The notes below the pieces were generated by a model. It saw nothing but the letters and a program-made list of their open reading frames with translations. It had not been told where the DNA came from and searched no databases. 35,902 nucleotides of DNA, from the IMG/VR virus record IMGVR_UViG_3300034104_001883, positions 1 through 35,902 of that record; one strand, given 5' to 3'. A program made the translations under genes and the position numbers. The stretch comes from a virus. Below, in pieces: positions 14,454 to 23,947 of this stretch (position 1 is the stretch's first letter; every line of letters begins with the position of its first letter).

Positions 14454-14510
14454 TTAACGTGCACCGCCACATCCTTTGCAGCCGCCTTTAGGTTTAGTTT
14501 GCTTTGCCAT
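14454..14510 (-). CDS. Micro-ORF, 18 residues, CxxC
   Basis: The ORF encodes MAKQTKPKGGCKGCGGAR. It starts with a one-base overlap (TAATG) with the preceding stop and fills an otherwise empty gap before the scaffold gene, the same arrangement as true genes around it. The basic, Gly-rich peptide with a single CKGC unit has no TM segment. From memory, similar tiny CxxC ORFs sit at this place in related phages, but I cannot verify it. Confidence 0.5.
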   Translation of the reverse strand: MAKQTKPKGGCKGCGGAR

Positions 14511-14854
14511 TATTTCTTTGGTTTATTTGTTTCGTTTTTAGCTTCTAACATCTCCATTAACTTAGCATTTTGCGCAATAAGCATCTCCATGATGTTTGTG
14601 TTTGCTGCATTCGGTTGCCCTTTGCGTGTCGGTGGGTAAAGAATAGAATGTGCTTCAGCAACACCTAACTCTGCCGCTTGCTCGGTTGTCAATTCAACTT
14701 CCTCAACTTTGTACTTTTCGCGTTTTTCATTGCTCAAAGAACGCTTATAAGTTTCATGAAATTGTTTGTTTGTGCGGTTAAGAGGAAAGTAATTAACTTC
14801 GTTTCGCACGTTTGTAATCTTTAATAGTTTAAATAGTGTCGGATTTGTTTCCAT
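14510..14854 (-). CDS. Hypothetical 114-residue protein between minor head and scaffold genes
   Basis: This basic protein has a Lys/Arg/Asn-rich N-terminal half (LKITNVRNEVNYFPLNRTNK, then KRSLSNEKREKYKVEEVEL) and a C-terminal helix (NIMEMLIAQNAKLMEMLEAKN) with heptad character. It may be a head accessory, but no family is recognised. It overlaps the micro-ORF start by one base and begins 17 bases after the minor head gene. Confidence 0.68.
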   Translation of the reverse strand: METNPTLFKLLKITNVRNEVNYFPLNRTNKQFHETYKRSLSNEKREKYKVEEVELTTEQAAELGVAEAHSILYPPTRKGQPNAANTNIMEMLIAQNAKLMEMLEAKNETNKPKK

Positions 14855-14871
14855 TTTATTATTGGGTTTAA

Positions 14872-15789
14872 TTATTTATTTGCAAATGTAGCAATTATAT
14901 TCTTAGGTACAAGCGATGCGGGTATCGGATATGCTTGATGACCGCAGTTATAACCACCGCGATAAGTTTGGAAATTACTTGGGTTAGTATCCTCAATCAT
15001 TCCCTCAGGTAAGCCAGTGCGGTCATATATTTGTCCTTGCATTTCTTTAAATTCTGCAAAGTTGCCTTTGATAATCTTTGGCAGTTCGCTTCTGTGGTAG
15101 TATTGCTTTTGCGTTAATGCCTTACAAAATGTTCGTGTTGTCTTTATATTACTGCCTACATAGCGAAACCAATCCCAACCCAAATCCGCGCTAATAGCTT
15201 GGTTAACGGTTGCGTTGTATTGATTGATTGAATCGGTTGCAATCTGTTTTGTGTACTTAACCAACGCGCCATCAATCGTTGGTGTGCCATTGATGTAGTT
15301 GTTTAGTTCCTTTGATAGCTTAGAGTAACTTCCACCCGTAGTCACATAGGTGTTAATCATTTCGCGCACTGGAGTGATGAGGTTTTGATTCAATCCCGAT
15401 TCGGTTAACCCCTCCAACGTAACCGATATTGATTGTTGCCTTATTGCCTCAACTACTTTAGGCGGTTTGAATTTCTTTTCAAGTGCTTTGTAGTAAGAAA
15501 AGTTTAGCGCGTTTACCTTATCGTAAAGCTTTGCAAATTTCGTTACACTTTCGCTATAATCGGAGTCATCTAAAATGATTGTTTCCAAATCACTCTTAAG
15601 ACTGGATAACAGTTTGATGTTCTTAACTGAGTTTGTTATTGTATCGCCTTGAACACCTAACTCACGTTGGAATTGTAATAGCCTACGATAAATTTGCTCT
15701 TGGATTTTAGGCATCGCCTCATTCCAAGTAATCAAACCATTATCAATGGCGTTTAATGTTGCTTGTATTTCTTTATTCGCTTGCGCCAT
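14872..15789 (-). CDS. Phage head morphogenesis protein (SPP1 gp7 / Mu gpF type)
   Basis: The 305-residue protein has a long helical N-terminal region and a conserved-looking C-terminal domain. Key parts are the YTKQIATDSINQYNATVNQ helix (about residue 180), WDWFRYVGSNIKTTRTFCKAL (about 205-225), and the final TYRGGYNCGHQAYPIPA with the Cys-x-His pattern. These are characteristic of minor head proteins that help package DNA or start capsid assembly. It follows the portal with a 17-base overlap, the usual partner arrangement. Confidence 0.85.
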   Translation of the reverse strand: MAQANKEIQATLNAIDNGLITWNEAMPKIQEQIYRRLLQFQRELGVQGDTITNSVKNIKLLSSLKSDLETIILDDSDYSESVTKFAKLYDKVNALNFSYYKALEKKFKPPKVVEAIRQQSISVTLEGLTESGLNQNLITPVREMINTYVTTGGSYSKLSKELNNYINGTPTIDGALVKYTKQIATDSINQYNATVNQAISADLGWDWFRYVGSNIKTTRTFCKALTQKQYYHRSELPKIIKGNFAEFKEMQGQIYDRTGLPEGMIEDTNPSNFQTYRGGYNCGHQAYPIPASLVPKNIIATFANK

Positions 15790-17509
15790 TATCTACAATA
15801 GTAGCACCAAATATCTGATTAAACAATATGTCCTTAGTGTTTATTTCTTTTAACTTCTCAACTGCAAATGCATTCAATACCGCTTGTTGCCTTGACTTAT
15901 CCAAACGGTTAAATTCAGGATTCTCAGCGTATGCACGTTGCACGAAATCTTGAATATATGTGCTTATAACTGCATCAGTTTTAGATAGCATCTTATTGCT
16001 TACCAACAACGCTTTCTCCTCTTGCGTTTTACCACTTGCGGGGTCAAGGTTGAATGCATCGCGTAACATATCTTGCATTGCGATGTCGTTAGGAAATCTC
16101 TTAACGATATATTCCAACTCTTGCGCACTTAACACCGCATCGTTTAAACCGCTATCCTTAGCCGCTTTAATTTCTTCCAATATTAATTGACTGCCTAAGA
16201 TATCAAACTGATTTGGCACAACGCAAACTGGCACCATTGATTTAATGGTTTCAACATCGTATATCTCTTTATATCTCCACATCGCACACAACTCAGCAAT
16301 GTTAGTCATTATTGTTCCCATATCAACTGCAACACCGTAAAATGTGTTGTTAGTTTCATCTCTATCGTATGCCTTTGCAACACCACTTTGAGCCGCGGGT
16401 TGTGCCTCTAAAAACTGCATATTGATAGCAGCTAACGAACGATAACGCATTTCGTTTATACGTTTATCCTGCAACTCTGCAATCTCTGTTTGTTTTTGAA
16501 TGTAGCCCATCGGTGGAGTCGGTGCTGGCACTTCTCCCATCGTTGTTTTCGCAGGTCTTACACGTATAGTTTCGTAGGGCGATGTCGGTATCTGACCATC
16601 TTTACACTTGCTATTAGTACAAGGAACACGCTCTTGCTCTTTGGTAAAGGTAAAGCCTTGACCGTTGCAACTTTTACATTGCTCATCTTGGTAAATCCAA
16701 ACCGTTGAATGTATGTGCTGCGTTATTTCGGCGCGTAAATCACTAAATTCAACCGTTGCCACGTTTAACCATGGTAACATAGCTTTTAATCTGCTTTGAT
16801 ATTCGCGGCCCAACTCCTCTTCCTCTTCTACAACACCGCCAATTGTAAAGCCAGGGAATACACCAAGGCCATGCAATGTTTCCTCAACTAAATCAAACCC
16901 GTTGCCTTTCTTTTTCTTGCGCCACTTGGACCAACTAATCTTATCAATTGAATAATATACATTGCCATTGTCATCATCCTTGTAAACGATGCTATTGCCC
17001 TCGTAATGGTAAACAATACTACTTGAATTGATTACATAAGGTTTCGGCTTCTTATATTCAGTTGGCTCAGCTTGTTCTGCCCACACAATAATCACACCGT
17101 TAGCATCGATTGTATATTGTTTTAAACCCACTTGAAAAGCCCAATTCATTAACGATTTGGAAGCGGTAAAGTTTTTTGTGAGGTATGTTTTTAAATCCTC
17201 ATCTTTGGCAATTCGTGGATATTGCGTGTCGGGAAACTTTAAAAAGAATCCATCCGCACGTTGTATTTTATTTAGTGCATTTAACACGCGATCATAAACC
17301 TCGCTAAACACCGCCTCATAAGTTTTCTTGCGATATTCCTTAACGATTATGTGCTCATTAGGTCTTACCTCATCGATTAATTTACGCGGATATTCTCCAT
17401 CGGAATAGTATTGAAAGTTAACATATTCCTCATCTTCTATATGTGGATTACGTGCGACATCGGCAACGATATCGGCATCAATAATAATGTATTTGTTTTC
17501 GGTTTCCAT
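15773..17509 (-). CDS. Portal protein with an inserted zinc-ribbon-like cysteine unit
   Basis: The 578-residue protein precedes the minor head gene and follows the second glycosyltransferase. It fits portal proteins in length, with acidic and basic ends and a helical region around residues 330-440 where TEIAELQDKRINEMRYRSLA resembles the portal stem/crown transition. Residues 278-302 contain CKSC and CTNSKC within CNGQGF and CKDGQ, a DnaJ-like zinc-binding layout that is unusual for portals. It would form the dodecameric ring at one capsid vertex through which terminase packages DNA. The stop overlaps the next gene by 17 bases. Confidence 0.78.
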   Translation of the reverse strand: METENKYIIIDADIVADVARNPHIEDEEYVNFQYYSDGEYPRKLIDEVRPNEHIIVKEYRKKTYEAVFSEVYDRVLNALNKIQRADGFFLKFPDTQYPRIAKDEDLKTYLTKNFTASKSLMNWAFQVGLKQYTIDANGVIIVWAEQAEPTEYKKPKPYVINSSSIVYHYEGNSIVYKDDDNGNVYYSIDKISWSKWRKKKKGNGFDLVEETLHGLGVFPGFTIGGVVEEEEELGREYQSRLKAMLPWLNVATVEFSDLRAEITQHIHSTVWIYQDEQCKSCNGQGFTFTKEQERVPCTNSKCKDGQIPTSPYETIRVRPAKTTMGEVPAPTPPMGYIQKQTEIAELQDKRINEMRYRSLAAINMQFLEAQPAAQSGVAKAYDRDETNNTFYGVAVDMGTIMTNIAELCAMWRYKEIYDVETIKSMVPVCVVPNQFDILGSQLILEEIKAAKDSGLNDAVLSAQELEYIVKRFPNDIAMQDMLRDAFNLDPASGKTQEEKALLVSNKMLSKTDAVISTYIQDFVQRAYAENPEFNRLDKSRQQAVLNAFAVEKLKEINTKDILFNQIFGATIVDNGASE

Positions 17510-18379
17510 TTAGTAAGTATGGCGTTCTGGAGCCCATCTTCTTTTAGGCTGTTGTAAAAATTTATATCGCATATTCATTCTTAATGCATGAATTTGCACA
17601 AGGTTGTTATATATTGTTAATTGCACTTCACTTATTCTGTTACCTCCAATAGATACACCACAATAATCATCTTTTAAGTCCTTTAAGCGCATTGTTTTAC
17701 TTGAATCCATTGGCCAAAAAGTAGGGTGATACATTTCTTCATGGCAGTCAACACCTAACTGGCACATTGCAATCCATAGCGGTAACTCATCGGGTATGCA
17801 TCCTGCAAACTCAATGTTTTTTACACGTATGTTTTCAAAGTTTTCTACCCACTTTGCAAACAATGGATGGCCTTTTTTCCACCAAATAAACTCGCTGTGC
17901 ACATTCCAAATCTTTTCGGTTGTAAATCCAAATGCTTCTTTTACTTCTAATAAGTTAGCCCATTGTTTTGAATCGGCAGTAATCTCATCACTATCATAGT
18001 TTTTAAACCCGCTATTCTTTACAGCGAAATCAATTCCCTTTAGTGATTCGATTACCTCGTTTATTTTGTGGTTGTTAATCATTATCACATCGGCATCAAT
18101 AAACAACGTATAGTCATAAGGTGTTAACTCATCCATGTGCGCCTTTGCTTTGATGTAACAAGTTTCATTGTCCTTTAACGTGTAGCAATGTGGCGGGATT
18201 TCTTTTATCTCTGTAAACAAAGCTTTATAATCCTCATCTAAACGCGTGATAGTATCGGCTTGCGTTACTAATGTTATAGGTAAGTCACAACCGTTTGCAC
18301 GTAATGACATCGCAAGGTTTGCAGCCATGCACCCATAGTTTTTATGGCCGATTCCGATTAAAAGTATTCCAGTTGTCAT
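17510..18379 (-). CDS. Glycosyltransferase, GT-A fold with DxD motif
   Basis: The 289-residue protein begins with a Rossmann-like strand (GILLIGIGHKNYGCMA) and carries the DxD metal/sugar-nucleotide motif at 95-97 inside LFIDADVIM. Later come WNVHSEFIWWKKGHPLF and DELPLWIAMCQLGVD, similar to GT8-type or galactosyl/glucosyltransferase domains that act on soluble donors. No TM or signal is present, so it works in the cytoplasm. It sits between a tail gene and the portal and is joined by an ATGA overlap, so it is made with virion proteins. It may glycosylate capsid or tail, or a host surface component; the sequence does not tell which. Confidence 0.8.
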   Translation of the reverse strand: MTTGILLIGIGHKNYGCMAANLAMSLRANGCDLPITLVTQADTITRLDEDYKALFTEIKEIPPHCYTLKDNETCYIKAKAHMDELTPYDYTLFIDADVIMINNHKINEVIESLKGIDFAVKNSGFKNYDSDEITADSKQWANLLEVKEAFGFTTEKIWNVHSEFIWWKKGHPLFAKWVENFENIRVKNIEFAGCIPDELPLWIAMCQLGVDCHEEMYHPTFWPMDSSKTMRLKDLKDDYCGVSIGGNRISEVQLTIYNNLVQIHALRMNMRYKFLQQPKRRWAPERHTY

Positions 18380-19260
18380 TCGCAGTTAGAGTTAAAGTTG
18401 TTAAATGGCGTTTCAAAGATAGTAAAATCTGAGCTCCAAATGTTTACGTTCTGCATTATTTCGGGATAATTATTGTTATACTCATCCTCAAATCGTGCTT
18501 GTATTTGAGTTGTAAAGTTTTCGGGTGTGAAGTAAATGCCATCGTGATTCAATGCAATTACTAAGTTTTGATGCACTTCCTCTGGCACCTCATCGACATA
18601 ACCTTTATAACGCTTCGCCAATCGGGCCGATAATAGTTGGCGGCTTCCATCAGGTCGAACGTAAACAGTTTTGTCGCTGCTAATGTTTGGCTCTTTGAAG
18701 TATAATGGTAAACGGATTTTATTTATTGTCAATGCTATGTTTGGAAACGTGCCAAATGCTCTATAAACAAAGCCAAAAGCGTTAGATGTGTTTATGTATT
18801 CAAGTTTAGTATTCAAACATTTATCATTAACCTTTTTAAAGCATTGGTTGGATACAAAATATGCTAAATCAATACTGCCACCCGTAAGCATACCTATTTG
18901 AAAACAATCGCCCTCACTTATTCCATTAGTTAAATCACTCCCAAAAAAGTTAATATAAATATTATAAATCGGTATTGAGCCTCCATAAATGCCATTAGCC
19001 ACAACTGAAATGCTATACCCAGTTAAGGTTATTCCCGTTCCTGATGCGGGTATTAATTGAACATCTATATTGGCAGAAGTCAATACTTCGCTTGATGCAA
19101 TGTTTACTTGAAAAGCTAAATCTTTTTCATCATAAATCGGTAAGCAAAAGTCCTTTTGAATTCCGCACTCGGTATCAGTTACATACTCGGGTATGCCTAA
19201 GTCATTCGCCAAGTTGTAAAATGTTACAAAGCTATTAGGTATGTTTAATATTGCTGCCAT
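18376..19260 (-). CDS. Tail-associated structural protein
   Basis: The 294-residue protein is rich in Asn, Phe and Ile with many beta-like segments and scattered cysteines. The last third (VRPDGSRQLLSARLAKRYKGYVDEVPEEV then HQNLVIALNHDGIYF) reads like a baseplate or tail-tip domain. It begins with a one-base overlap (TAATG) with the large tail protein upstream, so it is part of the tail module. No named family is recognised. Confidence 0.65.
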   Translation of the reverse strand: MAAILNIPNSFVTFYNLANDLGIPEYVTDTECGIQKDFCLPIYDEKDLAFQVNIASSEVLTSANIDVQLIPASGTGITLTGYSISVVANGIYGGSIPIYNIYINFFGSDLTNGISEGDCFQIGMLTGGSIDLAYFVSNQCFKKVNDKCLNTKLEYINTSNAFGFVYRAFGTFPNIALTINKIRLPLYFKEPNISSDKTVYVRPDGSRQLLSARLAKRYKGYVDEVPEEVHQNLVIALNHDGIYFTPENFTTQIQARFEDEYNNNYPEIMQNVNIWSSDFTIFETPFNNFNSNCE

Positions 19261-21470
19261 TATCTTCTTATTAATAGTTTAAATTCTGCTAAGCCCTCGT
19301 TCGGATCGTGATTGATTTCAACAATGTTACCAATGTAGTAAGTGTCTGAGCATCTAAAACGAATCGCACCATAAGGATTTACTTTAACATCTTCAAAGTC
19401 TGCCATCGAAAACGGAGCGGTAAAAGTCACATATTCAGTCTTCCAAATTGGTGTTTCATAATATACATCGCCCATTATTGCGGTGCTTATGGTCACGTTT
19501 TCTGCAATAGGTTGATTTTCAATTTGACAAGTTGCAGTCATTTCACCCGTTGCAATGTAGTTACCAGTGCCGCTTGTAAAGATTTGCGATTCATTTGTGG
19601 CTATTGGTGTAGCTGCGGCAATCGATTTAAACCACCTCAACAAGTTGCGCACTGGTGTCAACACGTAATTCATTCGTGTTGCAGGCGAATAGATGTTTGC
19701 AGCTCCATTGTCAATGCCTCTTATTGCGTATAAAAAACCATCAATAGTTTCTGAATTAATAATAAACAAGTCATCATCATAACGCCAGTCACTTGTTCCC
19801 GTTTCGGCTTGATTTTTTCTACGTGTTACCTCAATCGTATATCCTGCACTTATGATATCAGCCATTAGGTCTAACTCAGTTGGGTTTGAGTCTATGTTTC
19901 TGCGATATTGTCGCTCGGTATTCATCTCATCAAGACCGTTAAACTCTTCGGCTTCCCACTTATTATAACCAACCATTATCGTTCCGTAAATCAAATCTTT
20001 TGCGGTTGTGAATATAGCTTTGTCAACCAACCCGACATCGACAACTATTGTTGACTTATAAAAGTGCTCAATACGTGCAATCTTTAATTCGGTTTCATTA
20101 TTGTCAAACCCCCAACCGATGTTAAATATTTTGCGGCATTGCTCAAATAAATATTCGTATGATGTAAATAATTTTGGAACACTTGGCTCAGTTACATCAC
20201 GTAAAAATGAGCCCTTAGTTATTGAATATCTATCTAAGCAATCTCTTAACTCAGCCTCAACCTCCAACAATGGACAATCTGTGTCCATGTATGCAGTTGG
20301 CAAGAACTCTAACAAGTCAGGCAATGGAACTGAACGCGTAACAGATGGAGGATTTGTGCTATTGGCTTCCATATTGAAATAGTTAACACCACCACCATCA
20401 TAATCGACACTTACATCAAATGTATCAACAGTTGTTGTTGTTGTTACTTTGGCAATATCAATGTTAAAATAATAACTTATTTGCTGCAACACAAACGATG
20501 GATTTGTAACAGTTCCTGTAAATGATACATCAAAGGGTATAGACAAAGGTGTATTTGCAACTATTGATCCCGTTGTAATCGTTGTACTTCCTAAAGATGT
20601 TAAAAATGCAAAGTTTGATGCTTTTTCTGCAAAAAGATAAAGTGCAAAGTTTGCATTATAATTGCAAGTTATTGTCATTGTTCCTTTGCATCGCCATGTA
20701 ATATCTATTGTAGTAACAATATTTTCCGATTCAACTGCTTCATAAAATGATAAATTTTGATAGCCTAAATATTGAATAGGTAACATTGGCCAAACTATTA
20801 TATTAGATGTTGCATCGTTAATATAAACAAGTGATGGAGATACATTTGAAATATTACTTTCTCCAAACTCCATAATTGGATTGTTAGGCAAATAAACGGG
20901 AAAATAGTAATATCTATCATCAGGAGCTATTGCAATATTATCAATATGACTTCCACTCCAATTTGCACCATCTTTATTGTTTGCGGTGTTTTGCAAAAAT
21001 ATATCTTGCCCCTCAATGTTCAAAGTAGTATAACTCATAGGGCTTATAGTTTCGCCATCAAAGTTTTGTGTAGTTAAAATGTCAACATCTTGCCCCATTC
21101 TACTCATAAACACATCGGTGCACTTCGATGCGGTAACGCTTAACTTAATAAAACAATAGTCAGCACATTGTCTTTCAAATGTATTGAAGTCAAATGCACC
21201 TATAAAATAGTTTGTATAGCCATCGCCCTCGGCACATTCGTAATCGATTTGCACTTGGTATTGACCATTGGCGCCATTCGTTTGATACTCGGTATAAAGC
21301 AAATCGTAAGCCTCACCAACCCACTCGAATGAATCAGTTGAGATGTTTATATTGATGCCATGATGGATAATGTTACGCGTTAAGTTGCCACCAATACCAT
21401 TCCAACCAACTGGCGATTCAACAACCGTTGAAACACTTGAACTGTCTATTAATGTGAACTTCCAATTCAT
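19260..21470 (-). CDS. Large tail protein (distal tail / baseplate)
   Basis: The 736-residue protein directly follows the tape measure gene (4-base overlap), where distal-tail and tail-associated proteins are found in siphoviruses. The N-terminal part (about 1-130: NWKFTLIDSSSVSTVVESPVGWNG, ISTDSFEWVGEAYDLLYTEY) resembles a Dit-like attachment domain. The middle is beta-rich and low-complexity (Thr/Asn/Ser). The C-terminal third (around 460-560, GYNKWEAEEFNGLDEMNTER then IEVTRRKN) is more globular. It is probably the hub that carries the fibres. I see no peptidase or glycosidase motif. Confidence 0.72.
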   Translation of the reverse strand: MNWKFTLIDSSSVSTVVESPVGWNGIGGNLTRNIIHHGININISTDSFEWVGEAYDLLYTEYQTNGANGQYQVQIDYECAEGDGYTNYFIGAFDFNTFERQCADYCFIKLSVTASKCTDVFMSRMGQDVDILTTQNFDGETISPMSYTTLNIEGQDIFLQNTANNKDGANWSGSHIDNIAIAPDDRYYYFPVYLPNNPIMEFGESNISNVSPSLVYINDATSNIIVWPMLPIQYLGYQNLSFYEAVESENIVTTIDITWRCKGTMTITCNYNANFALYLFAEKASNFAFLTSLGSTTITTGSIVANTPLSIPFDVSFTGTVTNPSFVLQQISYYFNIDIAKVTTTTTVDTFDVSVDYDGGGVNYFNMEANSTNPPSVTRSVPLPDLLEFLPTAYMDTDCPLLEVEAELRDCLDRYSITKGSFLRDVTEPSVPKLFTSYEYLFEQCRKIFNIGWGFDNNETELKIARIEHFYKSTIVVDVGLVDKAIFTTAKDLIYGTIMVGYNKWEAEEFNGLDEMNTERQYRRNIDSNPTELDLMADIISAGYTIEVTRRKNQAETGTSDWRYDDDLFIINSETIDGFLYAIRGIDNGAANIYSPATRMNYVLTPVRNLLRWFKSIAAATPIATNESQIFTSGTGNYIATGEMTATCQIENQPIAENVTISTAIMGDVYYETPIWKTEYVTFTAPFSMADFEDVKVNPYGAIRFRCSDTYYIGNIVEINHDPNEGLAEFKLLIRR

Positions 21471-23659
21471 GCTCTGTATCTCATTTTTTTGTTTCTAAAT
21501 TCAACGCGGCTATTTTCTTTCAATAAAAAAGTTGTTAAACCTTGCTCATCAATATTGACATTTAAATTCGATTTGTGCTTGGCCATAATTCGGTCTAACT
21601 TATCGTAGTTAATGCCATCACTACTCGCACTTTGTTTAGTTTGAAATTGTGCGGCAAGGTCGAATGTTCCGTTGGCTAATGCAGTTAAGATATTGTTTGC
21701 GAATGTTGGCTCAACCTCACCGCTATTAAGCACCTTTAACGAGGGCAAATAGTCGGAGGTTGATTGTCTATTGATTACGTATTCGCCTCGCTCAGCCTCA
21801 ATCAATGTGCCGCCACTTGAATGCAATTGACCGCCTACCATACCACCATCGGCAAACTTTGGAGGTTGTGTAGAACTTATTATGGCTATTTGTGCCGCTC
21901 CTGCAACCCCAGCGGCAGCCGCAGCAAATATGTTTGCAGGCGGTGGAACTGTTGCAAATGCCTTAGTAACTGCTAATGCAGTATTGATAATTGCTTGTGC
22001 TAAATCGGCTTGCTTTTGTGCCTCCCATGCGCGTTGTTTTATTTGCGCTTCTTGTTGTTGATAGCGTGCTTCAATCTGTAAGCGTTGTGCATCGGTTAGA
22101 TTCTTATTTGCCAACTCGGCATCTTTACGCATGGCAAGTGATTCAAGTATATCGTTTGTTTCTGCTTGTCTATTTTGTTGGTTGATTGTGAATATGGTGT
22201 TACTAAGTACTGTTGCTTGTTCAATGGCAAATTGAGTGTATTCCTGAGTTGACATTTTTCTAACCGCAGTTGTTTCACTCATTAAAGCCTTTAATCTTTC
22301 TAATTCTAAATCATTTGCGGCTTTTTGTTTATCCATTCTGTCCAAAATTTGTTGGTCAAAATCAGCATCATCTTTTTTTCTTGCATTAATTTTATCCTCA
22401 ACCTCAGCCATTTCCATATCAATAGATGCTTGCTTCATTTCCTCCATCATTTGTTGGCGTTTATCTCGCCAATCTTGCAATGCTTTAGCCTCTGCCGCAT
22501 ACGCCTCTTTTACTTTTTTTAACTTTTCATCGGCTGCTTTTTTATCTGCTTCGGAAACACTTTTAGCGTACTCCAAATCAAGAATTAAAAGTTTTTGGTT
22601 TGTATCAACTCTTAAATCAGTAAGCCTATTATTTTCTTTTCTTTGTTCTTCTGTATTTACTTTTTGTGCATCAATTTTAGCATCAAGAATTTTTATTTCA
22701 TCTACTAAACCTTGCCTTTGAATGTCATATATTTCTTTTTGTGATTTTCCTTCAGCCTTTGCTAATTCGCTTTTTCTATTAGCAATTTTAGAGTTAAAGT
22801 CCAATTGTTCTTTAATTACACTTTGCTGCTTTTCTATTGCCTCTGTTTCAAGTTTTACGCTTTCTGCATGGTCATCTGTTGATGTAATTAAATATGCTAA
22901 CCCAGCAAGTAATACGCTAACCCCTGCTGTTGCCATTACCATTGAAGCCGATATAGTTACACCAAGAATACGACTGCTTACTGTTGCGACTTTTTGCGCT
23001 GCATCAAGTGCCATTGTTCTCAATGCACCCTCAGTTGTGGCTATGTTCGCCAACTCTTGGACACCTTGCAACAATGCCATCGCACCTTGGGCTTGCGCTA
23101 ATGTTTTAGTTAACTTCTCGTTCTCACTTCCAAACAATGAAGCAGCACCCGCAGCAACCGAAGCCGCTGCCGCTATACCTCTAAACGCAGTCACAACCGC
23201 ATCTATTCTCTTTGTGTCGCTTGCTAATGCCTTAACCTTATCGTTGACATCGCCAATCGTATCGGTTAACTCAGCCGCGCGTTTTGTGGCTTCTCTTAAT
23301 TCCTTTTCGCCTAATGACCCACTACTAATCTGGGCCTTTAATTCTTTCAACTCTTGCTTCATTGATTTGAAGCCACCACCCGCTTGCTTGGTTTCTTTGG
23401 TGACCTCAGCCAAATGGTCTGCGAATCCCTCCATAACTCCCGCTTGAATCTCAGCCATAAGCCCATCGACCTCGTTGGACAATTTGCCCATTTCGGTTGT
23501 GGATTTATTTAAGTTTTGGATAAATTCCTTTTGCTCATTGTTTACTTGCGCAAACGCAGCCGCATCATCTTTGCTTATCTTACCAAGTAATTCAAGTTGC
23601 TTAATCGCAGGCTCAAGTCCTGATGTGTCTGCAACGAATTTAATTATTACGTTTTCCAA
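21467..23659 (-). CDS. Tape measure protein (TTG start)
   Basis: The 730-residue protein sets tail length; using about 0.15 nm per residue, the tail would be roughly 110 nm. It starts NVIIKFVADTSGLEPAIKQL, the typical TMP beginning, then long charged helices with heptads. Hydrophobic segments occur about residues 155-175 (AAAASVAAGAASLFG), 230-260 (a TM-like stretch) and near 560-600 (ANIFAAAAAGVAGAAQIAII). The reading frame has a TTG start (23659), because the only nearby ATG (TAATGG) is in another frame. The TTG lies 6 bases after the stop of the frameshift extension in the same frame, suggesting coupled translation. Confidence 0.88.
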   Translation of the reverse strand: MENVIIKFVADTSGLEPAIKQLELLGKISKDDAAAFAQVNNEQKEFIQNLNKSTTEMGKLSNEVDGLMAEIQAGVMEGFADHLAEVTKETKQAGGGFKSMKQELKELKAQISSGSLGEKELREATKRAAELTDTIGDVNDKVKALASDTKRIDAVVTAFRGIAAAASVAAGAASLFGSENEKLTKTLAQAQGAMALLQGVQELANIATTEGALRTMALDAAQKVATVSSRILGVTISASMVMATAGVSVLLAGLAYLITSTDDHAESVKLETEAIEKQQSVIKEQLDFNSKIANRKSELAKAEGKSQKEIYDIQRQGLVDEIKILDAKIDAQKVNTEEQRKENNRLTDLRVDTNQKLLILDLEYAKSVSEADKKAADEKLKKVKEAYAAEAKALQDWRDKRQQMMEEMKQASIDMEMAEVEDKINARKKDDADFDQQILDRMDKQKAANDLELERLKALMSETTAVRKMSTQEYTQFAIEQATVLSNTIFTINQQNRQAETNDILESLAMRKDAELANKNLTDAQRLQIEARYQQQEAQIKQRAWEAQKQADLAQAIINTALAVTKAFATVPPPANIFAAAAAGVAGAAQIAIISSTQPPKFADGGMVGGQLHSSGGTLIEAERGEYVINRQSTSDYLPSLKVLNSGEVEPTFANNILTALANGTFDLAAQFQTKQSASSDGINYDKLDRIMAKHKSNLNVNIDEQGLTTFLLKENSRVEFRNKKMRYRA

Positions 23660-23665
23660 CTGCCA

Positions 23666-23947
23666 TTACTTTTTAGGCGTTTTTGGTTGTGGCTTCTTTG
23701 CCTCATTAGCAAAGAAAAAGAAATCCCACAAATTTAGTAAATTAATTTGATAATTCGCGGGTAAATATTTTAATACGGTAATCTTTAATCTTTCTCGGCT
23801 TGCAATTCCATCCCTAATGTCTGTAACGAAAGAATATCCCGTTGAATCTGTTCGACTTTTTCCACTATCGCCAAATACGTCAGGGAAGTGTCGCCTGACT
23901 TCGCTAAAAACGGAATTAATTTCTTTATTGGCATTGACAAAAAAAAA
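23666..23947 (-). CDS. Tail assembly chaperone -1 frameshift extension (94 codons with stop)
   Basis: This frame has no ATG or other good start. It opens directly after a -1-frame TAG (23950-23948) at the T9 run (23947-23939) inside the tail-chaperone gene and stays open for 93 codons to TAA (23668-23666), just before the tape measure. The protein would continue FFVNANKEINSVFSEV, then RRHFPDVFGDSG and end NLWDFFFFANEAKKPQPKTPKK. Joined to the first 143 residues of the upstream gene it gives about 236 residues. This is the classic G/GT layout of tail chaperones before a tape measure. The alternative is one missing T in the assembly of one continuous gene. Confidence 0.65.
   Translation of the reverse strand, partial: FFFVNANKEINSVFSEVRRHFPDVFGDSGKSRTDSTGYSFVTDIRDGIASRERLKITVLKYLPANYQINLLNLWDFFFFANEAKKPQPKTPKK

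Noticed and set aside
22722-23447. 241-codon open frame antisense to the tape measure gene
   Set aside because: It mirrors the Ala/Ser-rich coding of the opposite strand, has no promoter or leader, and lies inside a well-supported gene.
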